Of a DNA stretch of 64,000 nt, positions 1 through 9,371 are shown piece after piece (positions within the stretch are counted from its first letter, which is position 1; each line of letters begins with the position of its first letter). Source of the stretch: DAISKN01 sp963716925. Its GTDB lineage: Bacteria; Acidobacteriota; Vicinamibacteria; Marinacidobacterales; SMYC01. Below the pieces are notes generated by a model. The model saw only the letters and a list, made by a program, of their open reading frames with translations, ran no database searches and had not been told where the DNA came from. The DNA lies in contig CAVQUX010000011.1 in the NCBI GenBank assembly GCA_963716925.1, positions 62,001 through 126,000 of the forward strand, written 5' to 3'. Both the position numbers and the translations under genes were made by a program.

Positions 1-2092
1 AGCTCTCGGTCGAGAGCATCGCTTCGAGCTCCTCCGGCGTCGACGCGATGTCTACTTCGAACCCCCAGGCCTTGAGGATTCGGCCGAGAGAGCGCCTGAG
101 GGCCTCGCTCCCGACGGATAGGAGAATCCGGGCGCGCTTTTCGCGGAACTGGGCCCGGTGGCGCGCGCTGTTGGGCTCGACGCTCTGGGGAACGCTCGTC
201 GTCAAGCTCACGCGGAAGTTGCTTCCCTTCCCTTCCTCGCTCGTGAAATCGATCCTTCCGCCCATGAGCTCGACCAGCGAGCGGGAGATGCTGAGACCGA
301 GCCCCGTGCCCCCGAACCGCCGCGTGGTCGAGCCCTCCGCCTGATAGAACCTGGTGAAGAGGTCCCGCTGCTTGTCGGCGGCGATACCGATACCGCTGTC
401 CTTCACGGCGATCGCGAGGGCGATCCGATCTCCGGGCTTCCAATCCTCGATCTCGACCGAGATCGAGACGAAGCCCTCTTCCGTGAACTTGACGGCGTTT
501 CCCACGAGGTTCACCAGCACCTGACGAACGCGCTTCGGGTCTCCCACCACCTCCGCCGGCAGCTGGGGGTCGACGTCGAGGACCAGGTCCACGTCCTTCA
601 TGACCGCGCGCACGTTGAGCGACTCCGCGACCTCCTCCACCAGCGCCCGCAGGTCGTAGGGAATCTGCTCGATCTCCATCCGGTTCGCCTCGATCTTCGA
701 GAGATCGAGAACGTCGTCGATGAGCCGCAGCAGGTTCTCGGAGTTCGTCTGTATCGTCCGAAGGAACTCGAGCTGCTCGGCGCCGAGCTCGGTCTCGAGC
801 GACAGCTCCGTCATTCCCAGGATGGCGTTGAGCGGCGTCCGGAGCTCGTGGCTCATCATCGCCAGGAAGCTGCTCTTGGCGTTGTTCGCTTTCTCCGCCT
901 CGAACTTCGCATTGAGGATCTCGGCTTCGGCGCGCTTGCGCTCGGTGATGTCCCGGTACTGCCAGAGGTGGGCGCGATAGCTCTGGTGGACGATGGGGAC
1001 GTAGTCGCGGGCGAAGACCCTCCCGTCTTCCAGGCCCAGCTCCTCGCCTCGGACCAGCGCGTGGGTCTGAAGAATCTCCTCGACGCGCGAGACGAAGCGC
1101 TCGGGAGCGGGGAACAGATGCTTGGATTGCTCCAGGAGCGTGCGGGAATCGGCCCCCGCGAGCGACCGCGGAGGCACGGGGATATCGAGCATCTGGCAGA
1201 GCGTCTGGTTCGCGAGCACCACCTTGTGCTGGTCGTCCTCGAACAGGATGCCGACCGGCAGGTTCTCGATGAGACCTTCGAGCCGCGCGGTGGTGGCGTT
1301 GATCGCGTCTTCCGCCTCCTTACGCCAGGAGATCTCCCGGGCGAAGACGCATTGGTACTCCTGGCCGCGGAAGCTCAGGAAGTTCACGGTCACTTCCACC
1401 GGGAACTGCCGGCCGGTCCGGGCGCGGTAGAGGGTCTCGGTCGTGACCCGCTCGAGCTTCTGCACCTGCTCCCAGTGCGCCGGCCAGTCGGCGCGGTCGA
1501 GGGTCACGTCGATGTCGTAGATCGAGAACCCCAGGAGCTCCTCGCGCGAGTAGCCGAGGTAGTCGCAGGCGGCGTCGTTCACGTAGCGGAGGCCGCCGTC
1601 CTTCGCGATCCAGAAGACGGCGTCGGCCGCGCGGTCGACGGAGAACTGGGTCAGCTTCAGCGTCTCCTCGAGATCCTTCATCTCGGTGACGTCCTGAGCG
1701 TGGCCGAGGACCGAAGGCTCCTGTCCCGGCTCCTGGTAGCGGGAGTTGTGGTAGGCCCAGGTACGGATCTTTCCGTCGCGGGTCTTCACGCTCATGAGCC
1801 CGCTGACCATGGGGGTGGTGGCGATCTCGGCGAGGTAGGCGTCGAACTCCGCCTCGGTGCCGTCCTCGAGGAAATCGCCGAGGCTCCGACCCGCCATCTC
1901 TTCGGGGCTGTAGCCGAGGCTCTCGGCGGCTGCGCGGTTCACGGAGAGGACGATGCCCTTCAAATCGTGGGCGCAGATGAAGGCGCCGCCGTGCTCCACC
2001 ATCCGGCGGTAGCGGCGTTCGCTCTGGACCAGGGCCCGGAGGGACTCGGGATCGAGCGGGAGGTCGTCTTCGGGGGGACCGGCCTCGGTCAC
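1..2092 (-). CDS. PAS-domain hybrid sensor histidine kinase (3' end beyond window)
   Basis: Reads from a GTG at 2092 leftward off the window edge, about 697 codons visible. No membrane segment precedes the sensor part, so it is probably cytoplasmic. Three to four PAS-like domains occupy roughly residues 20-390. They are followed by a HisKA domain with SHELRTPL (phosphoacceptor His415) and a HATPase domain with DSGIGI and GGTGLGLSIS. A receiver-like segment starts near residue 645, but its first strand reads ILLSVGS without the usual acidic pair, so this first receiver may be degenerate. The start is 11 bases after the stop of the upstream regulator and has a GAGGG Shine-Dalgarno sequence, so the two form an operon and probably a phosphorelay pair. 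The signal sensed is unknown. The C-terminal part cannot be judged. Confidence 0.88.
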   Translation of the reverse strand, partial: MTEAGPPEDDLPLDPESLRALVQSERRYRRMVEHGGAFICAHDLKGIVLSVNRAAAESLGYSPEEMAGRSLGDFLEDGTEAEFDAYLAEIATTPMVSGLMSVKTRDGKIRTWAYHNSRYQEPGQEPSVLGHAQDVTEMKDLEETLKLTQFSVDRAADAVFWIAKDGGLRYVNDAACDYLGYSREELLGFSIYDIDVTLDRADWPAHWEQVQKLERVTTETLYRARTGRQFPVEVTVNFLSFRGQEYQCVFAREISWRKEAEDAINATTARLEGLIENLPVGILFEDDQHKVVLANQTLCQMLDIPVPPRSLAGADSRTLLEQSKHLFPAPERFVSRVEEILQTHALVRGEELGLEDGRVFARDYVPIVHQSYRAHLWQYRDITERKRAEAEILNAKFEAEKANNAKSSFLAMMSHELRTPLNAILGMTELSLETELGAEQLEFLRTIQTNSENLLRLIDDVLDLSKIEANRMEIEQIPYDLRALVEEVAESLNVRAVMKDVDLVLDVDPQLPAEVVGDPKRVRQVLVNLVGNAVKFTEEGFVSISVEIEDWKPGDRIALAIAVKDSGIGIAADKQRDLFTRFYQAEGSTTRRFGGTGLGLSISRSLVELMGGRIDFTSEEGKGSNFRVSLTTSVPQSVEPNSARHRAQFREKRARILLSVGSEALRRSLGRILKAWGFEVDIASTPEELEAMLSTES

Positions 2093-2103
2093 GGCGTTTC
2101 CCT

Positions 2104-3627
2104 CTACTCGCGAAGCCGGTGGGACTTGAGCTTCCGATAGAGAGTCGTTCTGCCGATGCCCAGGAGACGCACGACCTGAGAGAGGTTGCCCCCCGCCTCT
2201 TCCAGAGCCTGCTGAATCGCGCGGCGCTCGAGCTCCTCGAGATCGAGAGTCTCCAGCCGGCTCGACCGCCGCGGCGGCGGCTCCGCCGGAAGCTGGCCTG
2301 CCGTTTCCCGCGCCGGCTCGTCCCGGGTGGGCCTCGGCGTCCTCGTGGTCTCCGCCGGCGGAGCCCCGACCGGCGCCTCGGAGCGCTCTCCCGCCGGACC
2401 CCGGGCGCGGAGACGAGGCGGAAGGTCCTCGGGGAGAACCAGACCTCCTTTGGCGATGAGAAGGCAGCGCTGCATGATGTTCTCGAGCTCGCGGACGTTC
2501 CCGGGCCAGTGGTAGGCCTTCAGGAGTTCGATGACCTCGTTCGAAAGGCGCGGCTGCGCCTTCGGACCTCTCGCCGCTCGGGCGTTGTACCGGTCGAGAA
2601 ACCTCTCGGCGAGTAGGACGACGTCGTCCCCCCGCTCGCGAAGCGGTGGAACCTCGAGCTCGAAGACCGCGATGCGAAAGTAGAGGTCCTCGCGGAACAG
2701 GGATCGGTTGACCATGTCCAGGAGGTTCCGGTGGGTCGCGGCGATGAGCCGGAAATCGGAGTGGACCTGCGTCGAGCCTCCGACGCGGTGGAACTTCTTC
2801 TCCTGGATGGCGCGAAGGAGCTTCGCCTGGAGGGACAGGCTGAGCTCGGCCACCTCGTCCATGAAGAGGCAGCCGCCGTTCGCCTGCTCGAACTTGCCGA
2901 TGTGGCGGGCGACCGCCCCGGTGAACGCCCCCTTCTCGTGGCCGAAGATCTCCGACTCCTGCAGGGTCTCGGGAATCGCGGCGCAGTTGAGGGCGACGAA
3001 AGGCCCCGACTTGCGGCCGCTCGCTTCGTAGATCGCTTGCGCGACGAGCTCCTTCCCGGTTCCGCTCTCCCCGTGGATGAGGATGGTGATGTCGCTCGCG
3101 GCCACGCGATCCATCTGGCGATAGAGCTCTTTCATCGCCGGGGACTCCCCGACGATGTTCGCATAGCCCTCGCCGCCGACCTCGCGCTCGAGCTGCCGCA
3201 GGCGCATCGACATCTGGTACCGCTCGACGGCGTTTCCCACGGTGGTGACGAGCTTCGTGCGGTCGATGGGCTTGACCAGATAGTCGTAGGCGCCGCGCTG
3301 CATGGCGGCGACGACGCTGTCCACCGTGTGATCGGCGGTGAGGATGATGACCGGGAGGTGGCGCTGCCGCTCCTTGATGACGTCGAGGGTGTCGAGCCCG
3401 CCGATCCCCGGCATGCTGAGATCGAGACAGATGACGTCGGGCATCATCGCCCCGAGAGAGGCGAGGAAGCTCTCGCCGTCGTGGAACACTTTCACCTCGT
3501 GGCCCGCCCGATCGAGAAAGCGCTCCACCAGGTCGCAGAGGTTCCGGTCGTCGTCCACGAGGACGACGAGGCTCGACCGCTGTTCCTTGGGCTCCGGTTT
3601 CCCGGTCACGAGACTGGGGCTGGTCAT
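2104..3627 (-). CDS. Sigma-54-dependent response regulator (NtrC family)
   Basis: 507 residues, the usual length for an NtrC-type activator. The receiver domain (about 20-135) keeps the acidic patch DDD and phosphoacceptor Asp69 in CLDLSMPG. The AAA+ domain (about 155-390) has Walker A GESGTGKE at 186-193 and the sigma-54 contact loop GAFTGA at 233-238. A proline-rich linker leads to a Fis-type helix-turn-helix (about 463-506, LLGIGRTTLYRKLKSHRL). Phosphorylation should let it remodel sigma-54 RNA polymerase at -24/-12 promoters. It is first in an operon with the hybrid kinase immediately downstream, its likely partner. Target genes are unknown; one sigma-54-like promoter occurs in the window near 34880. 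Confidence 0.95.
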   Translation of the reverse strand: MTSPSLVTGKPEPKEQRSSLVVLVDDDRNLCDLVERFLDRAGHEVKVFHDGESFLASLGAMMPDVICLDLSMPGIGGLDTLDVIKERQRHLPVIILTADHTVDSVVAAMQRGAYDYLVKPIDRTKLVTTVGNAVERYQMSMRLRQLEREVGGEGYANIVGESPAMKELYRQMDRVAASDITILIHGESGTGKELVAQAIYEASGRKSGPFVALNCAAIPETLQESEIFGHEKGAFTGAVARHIGKFEQANGGCLFMDEVAELSLSLQAKLLRAIQEKKFHRVGGSTQVHSDFRLIAATHRNLLDMVNRSLFREDLYFRIAVFELEVPPLRERGDDVVLLAERFLDRYNARAARGPKAQPRLSNEVIELLKAYHWPGNVRELENIMQRCLLIAKGGLVLPEDLPPRLRARGPAGERSEAPVGAPPAETTRTPRPTRDEPARETAGQLPAEPPPRRSSRLETLDLEELERRAIQQALEEAGGNLSQVVRLLGIGRTTLYRKLKSHRLRE

Positions 3628-3847
3628 ACGAATCCGGGGCGCGGGTTCCCGATAGGCGCCCTCTCGCGATTTCTCAGGTGTCAGCTAGGAGTATATACCA
3701 AGAATGCGGGGCTGGTCATCGTCAGTGCGCGCGCACCTCCTCGGCGCGCGCGCTCCCTCGCTCCTCGCTCGGGAGGACGACCGGATTCCCGCGATTCGCG
3801 CCCGAGGGCGTAATCGCTTCCTCCCGGTCGGGCTCGCTCCGCTCGCT

Positions 3848-5188
3848 TCAGCGGCGCGGCCGCGGGATCAGGAGGAGCTCTTCCATCCGCGGGTCTATGT
3901 ACCAGGTCTTCTCTCCGTCGAAGAACGCGTCCTCCTCGAGCATGATGCGGACGTCCTTGCCGTTCCACTCGGGAATGGAGACCGTCGCGTTGAGCTCGAT
4001 GGAATGGGCGGTGTCTGGGAACAGAGGATAGTCTCCCTGGCCGGGAACGCCGTCCTGTCGATCCCAGAGACCGATCGTCGGCCCCGCGGCGTGGCCGTGA
4101 AAGCCGAGGGGGTGGGTGTAGATGCTCGGTCGGATTCCCTCCGCTTTCGCCTTCTCGAGCGCCGCCTTCAGGATCTCGTTACCGGTTCTGCCGGCGGCGA
4201 ACTGCGACGTCAATATGTCCTGGAGGCGGTTTCCCGTGGAGAGCGCCTCGCGCAGACCCGCCGGAGCTTCCTTCTCCCCCGGCCGCAGCACGTACGCGTG
4301 CATCTGGGTGTCGGTATTGAGGCGCAGGTAGGTGATACCGAAGTCGACATGGAGGAGATCGCCGGGAAGTATCGTCTCTTCTTCCGGCCGGGAGGCGAAG
4401 CTCTCGCGGCTGCCAGGAGCGTCGGCCCGCTGCACCGAGACGGTCGGGTGGAACCAGGTATCCAGGGTCAGCGCGGCGATGCGGTCGCGGTACCACCACT
4501 CCACGTCCGTGGTGGTGGTCGCGCCCGGCTGGATCACGCGCTCGGAGAGACCCTCGGCCAGGATCGAGCGGGCGATCTTGACGACGCCGGGATAAACCTG
4601 CATCTCCTCGGGAATGCGGGTCTCGAGCCAGCCGATGGCGAGCCGCTCGCCGGACACGATGCGCTCGTCGTACTTCTGGGGCAGGGCCTCGAGAAGAGAG
4701 TCGAGCTCGGAGTCGGTCATGCCGTCGGCGAGCCCGAACGTCTTCGAGCGGTCGAGGGCGATGGCCTTCGGATCCCGCTCCTCGATCACCTGGCGCAGGC
4801 GCTCCCACTGATCGGGCACTGCCTCCGGGTTCCACGTGCCCTGAATCGCCTTTCCCACGTCGTAGCGGGCGACGGCGAGTCTCTCGACTCCCTGGGCCTC
4901 GCCTCGATCGAAGAAAACCAGGATCGTCCGCCTCCGCGCGGCGAGCCAGGTGGCGGGAAGCATGGTCTCGATCACCGGGTCCTCGTTGTACTCGCGCGCG
5001 ATGATGACCCACATATCGACGTTCTCCCGGCGCATGAGGCGGGGGAGCAACGTCTCGAACCGAATCTCGAGCCACCGGTCGATCGTCTCCGCCCGCTCCC
5101 TCATGGAAAGGATCGCGGGCACCTGGTCCTGGGCGATCGCGGGCGTCGAGAAGAGAACGAGGAGTGCGAATGCGAGCGGCTTGGGCAT
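3848..5188 (-). CDS. Secreted M24-family metallopeptidase (Xaa-Pro aminopeptidase-like)
   Basis: About 446 residues from the ATG at 5188. I chose this start because GGAGG lies 8 bases upstream and it places the signal peptide (MPKPLAFALLVLFSTPAIAQ) at the N-terminus; an in-frame GTG at 5215 adds nine residues. The C-terminal pita-bread domain keeps all five expected dinuclear metal ligands: Asp in HVDFG (~282), Asp in NTDTQ (~293), His in GFHGH (~364), Glu in SIELN (~398) and Glu in MLEED (~419). The family cleaves the N-terminal residue before proline or acts as a general aminopeptidase; substrate cannot be told. It is likely periplasmic or secreted. It stands alone, with a strong hairpin upstream at 5247-5288. 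Confidence 0.88.
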   Translation of the reverse strand: MPKPLAFALLVLFSTPAIAQDQVPAILSMRERAETIDRWLEIRFETLLPRLMRRENVDMWVIIAREYNEDPVIETMLPATWLAARRRTILVFFDRGEAQGVERLAVARYDVGKAIQGTWNPEAVPDQWERLRQVIEERDPKAIALDRSKTFGLADGMTDSELDSLLEALPQKYDERIVSGERLAIGWLETRIPEEMQVYPGVVKIARSILAEGLSERVIQPGATTTTDVEWWYRDRIAALTLDTWFHPTVSVQRADAPGSRESFASRPEEETILPGDLLHVDFGITYLRLNTDTQMHAYVLRPGEKEAPAGLREALSTGNRLQDILTSQFAAGRTGNEILKAALEKAKAEGIRPSIYTHPLGFHGHAAGPTIGLWDRQDGVPGQGDYPLFPDTAHSIELNATVSIPEWNGKDVRIMLEEDAFFDGEKTWYIDPRMEELLLIPRPRR

Positions 5189-5246
5189 CGAGGGGGCCTC
5201 CAGGCCGGCGTTCACGCCGGCGGCCAGAGGATATCGCGGGAGGGGG

Positions 5247-5288
5247 CCTCCCCTGAAGTCTCGATGGGGGGCAAGACTTCAGGGGAGG
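5247..5288. repeat. Perfect 15-bp inverted repeat (intergenic hairpin)
   Basis: CCTCCCCTGAAGTCT at 5247-5261 and its exact reverse complement at 5274-5288 are separated by 12 bases. It lies between the stop of the broken lipoprotein gene (5349) and the start of the M24 peptidase gene (5188), both on the minus strand. There is no T-run on either side, so it is not a classical intrinsic terminator. It could be a factor-independent stop, an RNA-stabilising hairpin or a protein-binding site. Confidence 0.7.
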
Positions 5289-5348
5289 AATCGGGCCGAG
5301 GGGGTCGTCTCGGTCCCGAGGCTCGAAATCAACTTCTCACGCTGGCTC

Positions 5349-6457
5349 TCATCTCCCGACTCGAAAGTTCGAATACCGCACGCCGACGACGGACTCGCCG
5401 CGCTCGGCGATCCCGAGCTCGATGAAGTGCTCGGCGGGCGTGTAGTCCCGGTTGTAGTTGACGGTGATCAGCTGCCGGCCGTCCAGGAACACCTTCGCCT
5501 GGTTCGCTCCACCCGACAGGTCCCCATTCGATGCGCCACTGGTAGCGGCGGCCGGCCTCCCAGTCGTAGAAGTCCGAGCCTTCGTCGTGCTGCTCGCCGT
5601 CCGCGATCCAGCGCACGCGGAGGTACGGCGGGTTGTGCGGGTGGGATGGAGCTTTTGAAGATGTCACCCGAAAGGGGTTCTGCCGATAGTCCCCGGCGGA
5701 GGGATCCCACATGCCGAACAACATGAACTGATCGTCCGAGGGGTTCGACTGCCTCAGGCCGGTCGTCTCGAACTCGACCCAGCCGCTCGAGAGCGTCGGC
5801 ACCTCGTAGCGGATGTAGTCCGAAGCGCTCGTGACCTGCCAGCCCCCGGAAGTGAACTGACCGCCGCTCACCTCGCCGAGGCTTCCGCCGGCGAGCGGAT
5901 CGGAGAGTATGGTTCCCGACGAAGGGGGCGGAGTCGTGGGCGGCGGAGTCGAGCCTCCGCCCGTCGCGTTGACGGTGAAGTCCGCGGTCGCGGAAAAGGC
6001 GCTCTCGACGGTTCCCGAGCGCGCCCGGACCCTCCAGAAGTAACGGGCGGCGGAGAGGGCTCGCTCCACCTTCCAGGCCGTCGATCCGCCCGTTCCCTCG
6101 GAGATTTGAGGCGACTGCGCGATCAAGCTGGTGAAGCTCGATTCCGTCGAGACCTGGAAAAGGTAAGTGGGCGCATCGCCGCCCGACCGCGCGGAGTTCA
6201 GCACCGTGAGGGTGGGCTGCGTATCGGAGACCGTGCTTCCCGAAAGGGGATCCGCAATAATGGGAGCGGTTATTTGTTGAGCGCCGGTGTTGCTTCCGAG
6301 AGCTCGGGTTGGCTCCAGGCGTCGAGCCCGGGCTCGACGCGGAGTCGCTTCCGGTGGTTGCCGTAGGGAGGAGAGGCTCATCGACGCGACAGGACGACAA
6401 AGCGAGGGCCAGGGCGACGGCGGCGATTGGAAATCGTTTACCGTCGGCCTGGCCCAT
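5349..6457 (-). pseudogene. Lipoprotein with Ig/Fn3-like and lectin-like domains, two frameshifts
   Basis: Three reading frames must be joined to give one sensible protein. The N-terminal frame starts at 6457 with a lipoprotein signal (FPIAAVALALALSSC) and a Ser/Pro/Gly linker. Near 6297-6304 the coherent frame shifts to one with an Ig/Fn3-like domain (TQPTLTVLNSA to YFWRVRARSG), a Pro-rich linker and a beta-sandwich-like domain. At the G4 run 5522-5525 it shifts again, giving GANQAKVFLDGRQLITVNYN and ending at the TGA at 5349. Dropping one base at each site restores a ~368-residue surface lipoprotein. Both breaks are +1 changes in short repeats, so sequencing error is as likely as gene decay. 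The lectin-like fold is inferred from pattern only. Confidence 0.65.
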
Positions 6458-6497
6458 CGTGTGTGTACCCCGTCCTGGATTGGTTGCTTTTTCTTGG

Positions 6498-6550
6498 AGC
6501 CGAAGGTCGCAACATTGAAGCTCGTTTCTTTGGTGCAGCGACCTTCGGCT
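6498..6550. repeat. 13-bp perfect inverted repeat upstream of glpK
   Basis: AGCCGAAGGTCGC at 6498-6510 is repeated inverted as GCGACCTTCGGCT at 6538-6550, with a 27-base loop. On the plus strand the second arm runs into TTTT, giving a terminator-like shape about 140 bases before the glpK start codon. The surrounding 6458-6687 spacer separates two divergent genes and is more A/T-rich than its flanks. It could be an attenuator in a glpK leader, a small-RNA terminator or an operator. Confidence 0.55.
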
Positions 6551-6687
6551 TTTGGGGAACCTTACAATAAGGAATCGTGCATTTGCAAGGGTTTTTCCTA
6601 TTTTTCTTCAGGAATTACTTTAAGTGAGGGCGCGGCTGCCTGTCGAGCTGGCCCCCCCTGCAAGTCATTGTAAATAAGGAGTGTATT

Positions 6688-8205
6688 GTGCAATCCCAAG
6701 TCGTTGCCGCCGTGGACCAGGGGACGACGAGCTCGCGTTGCCTTCTTTTCGGCCGCGATGGACACGTGGTCTCGTCGCACCAGCTCGAGCACCGGCAGAT
6801 CTACCCGCGCCCGGGGTGGGTGGAGCACGATGCCGAGGAGATCTGGAGTCGGACGGCCGAAGTCATCCAGGGCGCCATGGAAAAGGCGAAACTTTCTCCA
6901 AGCGCCGTCGCCGCGGTAGGCGTGACGAACCAGCGGGAGACGACCGTGGTCTGGGATCGGAAGACCGGGCGCCCCTACGCAAACGCGATCGTCTGGCAGG
7001 ATACGCGGACGGACGGCATCGTCGCGGAGCTCTCCCGCGAGGGGGGGATCGATCGGCTCCGCGCGAAGACCGGGCTTCCGCTCGCCACGTATTTCTCGGG
7101 ACCGAAGCTAAGGTGGCTTCTCGACGAAGTGCCGGGCTTGAGGGCGGCGGCCGAAAGGGGCGACGCCCTCTTCGGGAACATCGACACCTGGCTTCTCTGG
7201 AACCTCACCGGCGGCGCTTCCGGGGGAGCTCACGTCACCGACGTGACCAACGCGAGCCGGACACTCCTCTTCGACATCGAGAAGCTCGACTGGGACGACG
7301 AGATCCTGAAGCTCCTTCGCATTCCTCGCGCCATGCTCCCCCGCATCCGGCCCTCCTCCGACCCGGAGCTCTACGGCGCGACGCGAAAGGACGGGCCGTT
7401 CGGAGGGAGCGTTCCCGTCTGCGGGGACGTCGGAGATCAGCAGGCCGCGCTCCTCGGGCAGGCTTGCTTCGACGCCGGCGAGGCGAAGAACACGTACGGC
7501 ACAGGCTGCTTCCTCCTCATGAATACCGGCACCGAACGCGTTCCGTCCCCCTCGGGGCTCCTCACGACCGTCGCCTACCAGCTCGGCGCCCGCCCCGCGG
7601 TCTACGCTCTCGAGGGCTCGGTCGCGATCGCCGGCGCGCTCGTTCAGTGGCTTCGCGACAACCTCGGGCTCGTCTCATCGGCTTCCGAAGTGGAAGCGCT
7701 CGCCAGAACCGTCGAGGACAACGGAGGCATGGTGCTGGTGCCGGCTTTCTCCGGGCTCTTCGCCCCTCGCTGGAGGAGCGATGCCCGTGGAGTCATGGTC
7801 GGTCTCACGCGCTACATCACCAAGGGGCACATCGCGCGCGCGAGTCTCGAGGCCTCGGCGTTCCAGACGAAAGAAGTGCTCGACGCGATGCAGCGCGACT
7901 CGGGAGTGACGCTGAAGACGCTCCGCGTCGACGGCGGGATGGTCCAAAACGAGCTCCTGATGCAGTTCCAGGCGGATCTCCTCGGAGTACCCGTGGTGCG
8001 GCCCCGCGTCACCGAGACGACGTCGATGGGGGCGGCTTACGCCGCGGGTCTCGCCGTCTCTTTCTGGTCGGACGAGAACGAGCTCCGCTCGCACTGGGCG
8101 GCGGATCGCAGCTTTCAACCGGCGATGGAGAGCGCGGAGCGAGAACGGCTCCAGGCCCAATGGGAGAAGGCGGTCGAGAGGACTCTCGGCTGGGTGGCGC
8201 CTTGA
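6688..8205 (+). CDS. glpK: Glycerol kinase
   Basis: 505 residues, the family's standard length. It phosphorylates glycerol with ATP to glycerol 3-phosphate in the cytoplasm. The FGGY N-terminal domain has the nucleotide-binding DQGTTSSR at 10-17 and NQRETTVVWD. The active-site region carries GDQQAALLGQ with Asp250, and the C-terminal domain has VDGGMVQNELLMQFQ. The start is a GTG chosen because AAGGAG sits 6 bases upstream. A membrane EEP-family gene follows 23 bases later and then photolyase, so it may lead a three-gene unit, though these functions are unrelated. No glycerol facilitator or glycerol-3-phosphate dehydrogenase is in the window. Confidence 0.97.
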   Translation: MQSQVVAAVDQGTTSSRCLLFGRDGHVVSSHQLEHRQIYPRPGWVEHDAEEIWSRTAEVIQGAMEKAKLSPSAVAAVGVTNQRETTVVWDRKTGRPYANAIVWQDTRTDGIVAELSREGGIDRLRAKTGLPLATYFSGPKLRWLLDEVPGLRAAAERGDALFGNIDTWLLWNLTGGASGGAHVTDVTNASRTLLFDIEKLDWDDEILKLLRIPRAMLPRIRPSSDPELYGATRKDGPFGGSVPVCGDVGDQQAALLGQACFDAGEAKNTYGTGCFLLMNTGTERVPSPSGLLTTVAYQLGARPAVYALEGSVAIAGALVQWLRDNLGLVSSASEVEALARTVEDNGGMVLVPAFSGLFAPRWRSDARGVMVGLTRYITKGHIARASLEASAFQTKEVLDAMQRDSGVTLKTLRVDGGMVQNELLMQFQADLLGVPVVRPRVTETTSMGAAYAAGLAVSFWSDENELRSHWAADRSFQPAMESAERERLQAQWEKAVERTLGWVAP

Positions 8206-8228
8206 GAGCGGCGGCGTAGAGCTAACCG

Positions 8229-9371
8229 ATGACAACCCTCCCGCGTCCACGGCTTCCCACCGTCGCGCTCGGCGGCGGTCTCGCGGTGCTCCTCTCGGCC
8301 GTCCTCCTGGGGTTCGGTCCTCTCGACCTCCTGGCGAGGACGAACGAGGTACCGGAGTGGGTCCTTCGCGCCGCCGTCCTCGTGCTTCTCCTCGCGGCCG
8401 CGGCGACTCTCTGGTTTCTTCGGCGCCGCCGTCCCGACATCGAGGATGAGGTCCTCGGGCTCATCCTCGTCGGGCTCTGCGGAGCGACGGTTCTCGGCGC
8501 CCTCGGGCGCTATTCCTGGTGGCTCGAGCTCTTCGCGCACTTCCGCCTGCACTATGCCGTCGGGCTTCTTCTGGGAGCCCTGTACTTCCTTCTCCGGAGC
8601 AAACCGAGCGTCGCGCTTCCGGCGGCGGTGATGGCGGCGGCGAATCTCTACGTCGTTGCGCCCCAGCTCCTCTCCTGGCCCACGCTCGCCGCGGACCGGG
8701 GCGAAACGGTTCGGCTGGCGACCGCGAATCTCCACAAGCGAAACCGGGAAACCGACCGCGTCGTGCGCTTCGTCGATCGGGAAGCGCCCGACGTTCTCCT
8801 GCTAACGGAGCTCACCTACGAATGGGAGAAGCGCCTCGAATCCTCCCTCCGCTCCTACCCGTATTCCGTGGTCGTTCCCCGAGAGGACGGTCAGGGCATC
8901 GCTCTTTACAGCCGCCTGCCCGTTCTCTCGAGCGAGGTCCTCTGGTTCGCCGGAGACGAGGTCCCTACTCTCGAAGCGCGCATCGACGTCCGCGGCCGCC
9001 CGCTTCTCCTCTTCGGCGCCCATCCACCGGCTCCTCGAAACGCGCGGCTCTATCGGCTGCGCAATCGGATCTACGCGGGGCTCGCCGATCGCGTCCGCGC
9101 GAGCGGAGAGCCGTTGGTGGTCCTCGGAGACCTCAACAGCACTTCCTGGGGCCAATCGTTCGGAAGGCTCCTCGAGGACGGGGGTCTGCGGGACACGAGC
9201 GAAGGACGAGGATTCCAGTGGAGCTGGCCAGCGGGATTCTGGCCTCTCGCGATCCCCATCGACCATTGCCTCACGTCGAAGGGAGTCCGGATCGCCGGCC
9301 GGCGAGTAGGTCCCGACATCGGCTCGGACCACTATCCTCTCACCGTCGACCTCGCGGTCGACTTCCGATGA
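8229..9371 (+). CDS. Membrane-anchored endonuclease/exonuclease/phosphatase-family protein
   Basis: 380 residues. The N-terminal third (to about residue 145) holds four to five hydrophobic segments. The C-terminal part is an EEP domain with the expected catalytic set: Asn in ATANLHKRN, Glu in LLLTELTYEW, Asp and Asn in LGDLNST, and the terminal SDHYPL Asp-His pair. Such membrane-tethered EEP proteins hydrolyse phosphodiesters, but the substrate (nucleic acid, phospholipid or other) is not predictable. The catalytic domain probably faces the periplasm. Its TGA stop overlaps the ATG of the photolyase gene (ATGA at 9368-9371), indicating translational coupling. Confidence 0.85.
   Translation: MTTLPRPRLPTVALGGGLAVLLSAVLLGFGPLDLLARTNEVPEWVLRAAVLVLLLAAAATLWFLRRRRPDIEDEVLGLILVGLCGATVLGALGRYSWWLELFAHFRLHYAVGLLLGALYFLLRSKPSVALPAAVMAAANLYVVAPQLLSWPTLAADRGETVRLATANLHKRNRETDRVVRFVDREAPDVLLLTELTYEWEKRLESSLRSYPYSVVVPREDGQGIALYSRLPVLSSEVLWFAGDEVPTLEARIDVRGRPLLLFGAHPPAPRNARLYRLRNRIYAGLADRVRASGEPLVVLGDLNSTSWGQSFGRLLEDGGLRDTSEGRGFQWSWPAGFWPLAIPIDHCLTSKGVRIAGRRVGPDIGSDHYPLTVDLAVDFR

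Noticed and set aside
158..2140. 660-codon plus-strand open frame over the histidine kinase
   Set aside because: Opposite-strand frame of the kinase; its Leu/Arg/Glu-rich sequence has no domain pattern, while the minus strand has clear PAS, HisKA and HATPase motifs.
3628..3847. Small gene between the regulator and the M24 peptidase
   Set aside because: Open frames here are Arg-rich without ribosome-binding sites; I see only a weak TATACT-like -10 for the regulator on the minus strand.
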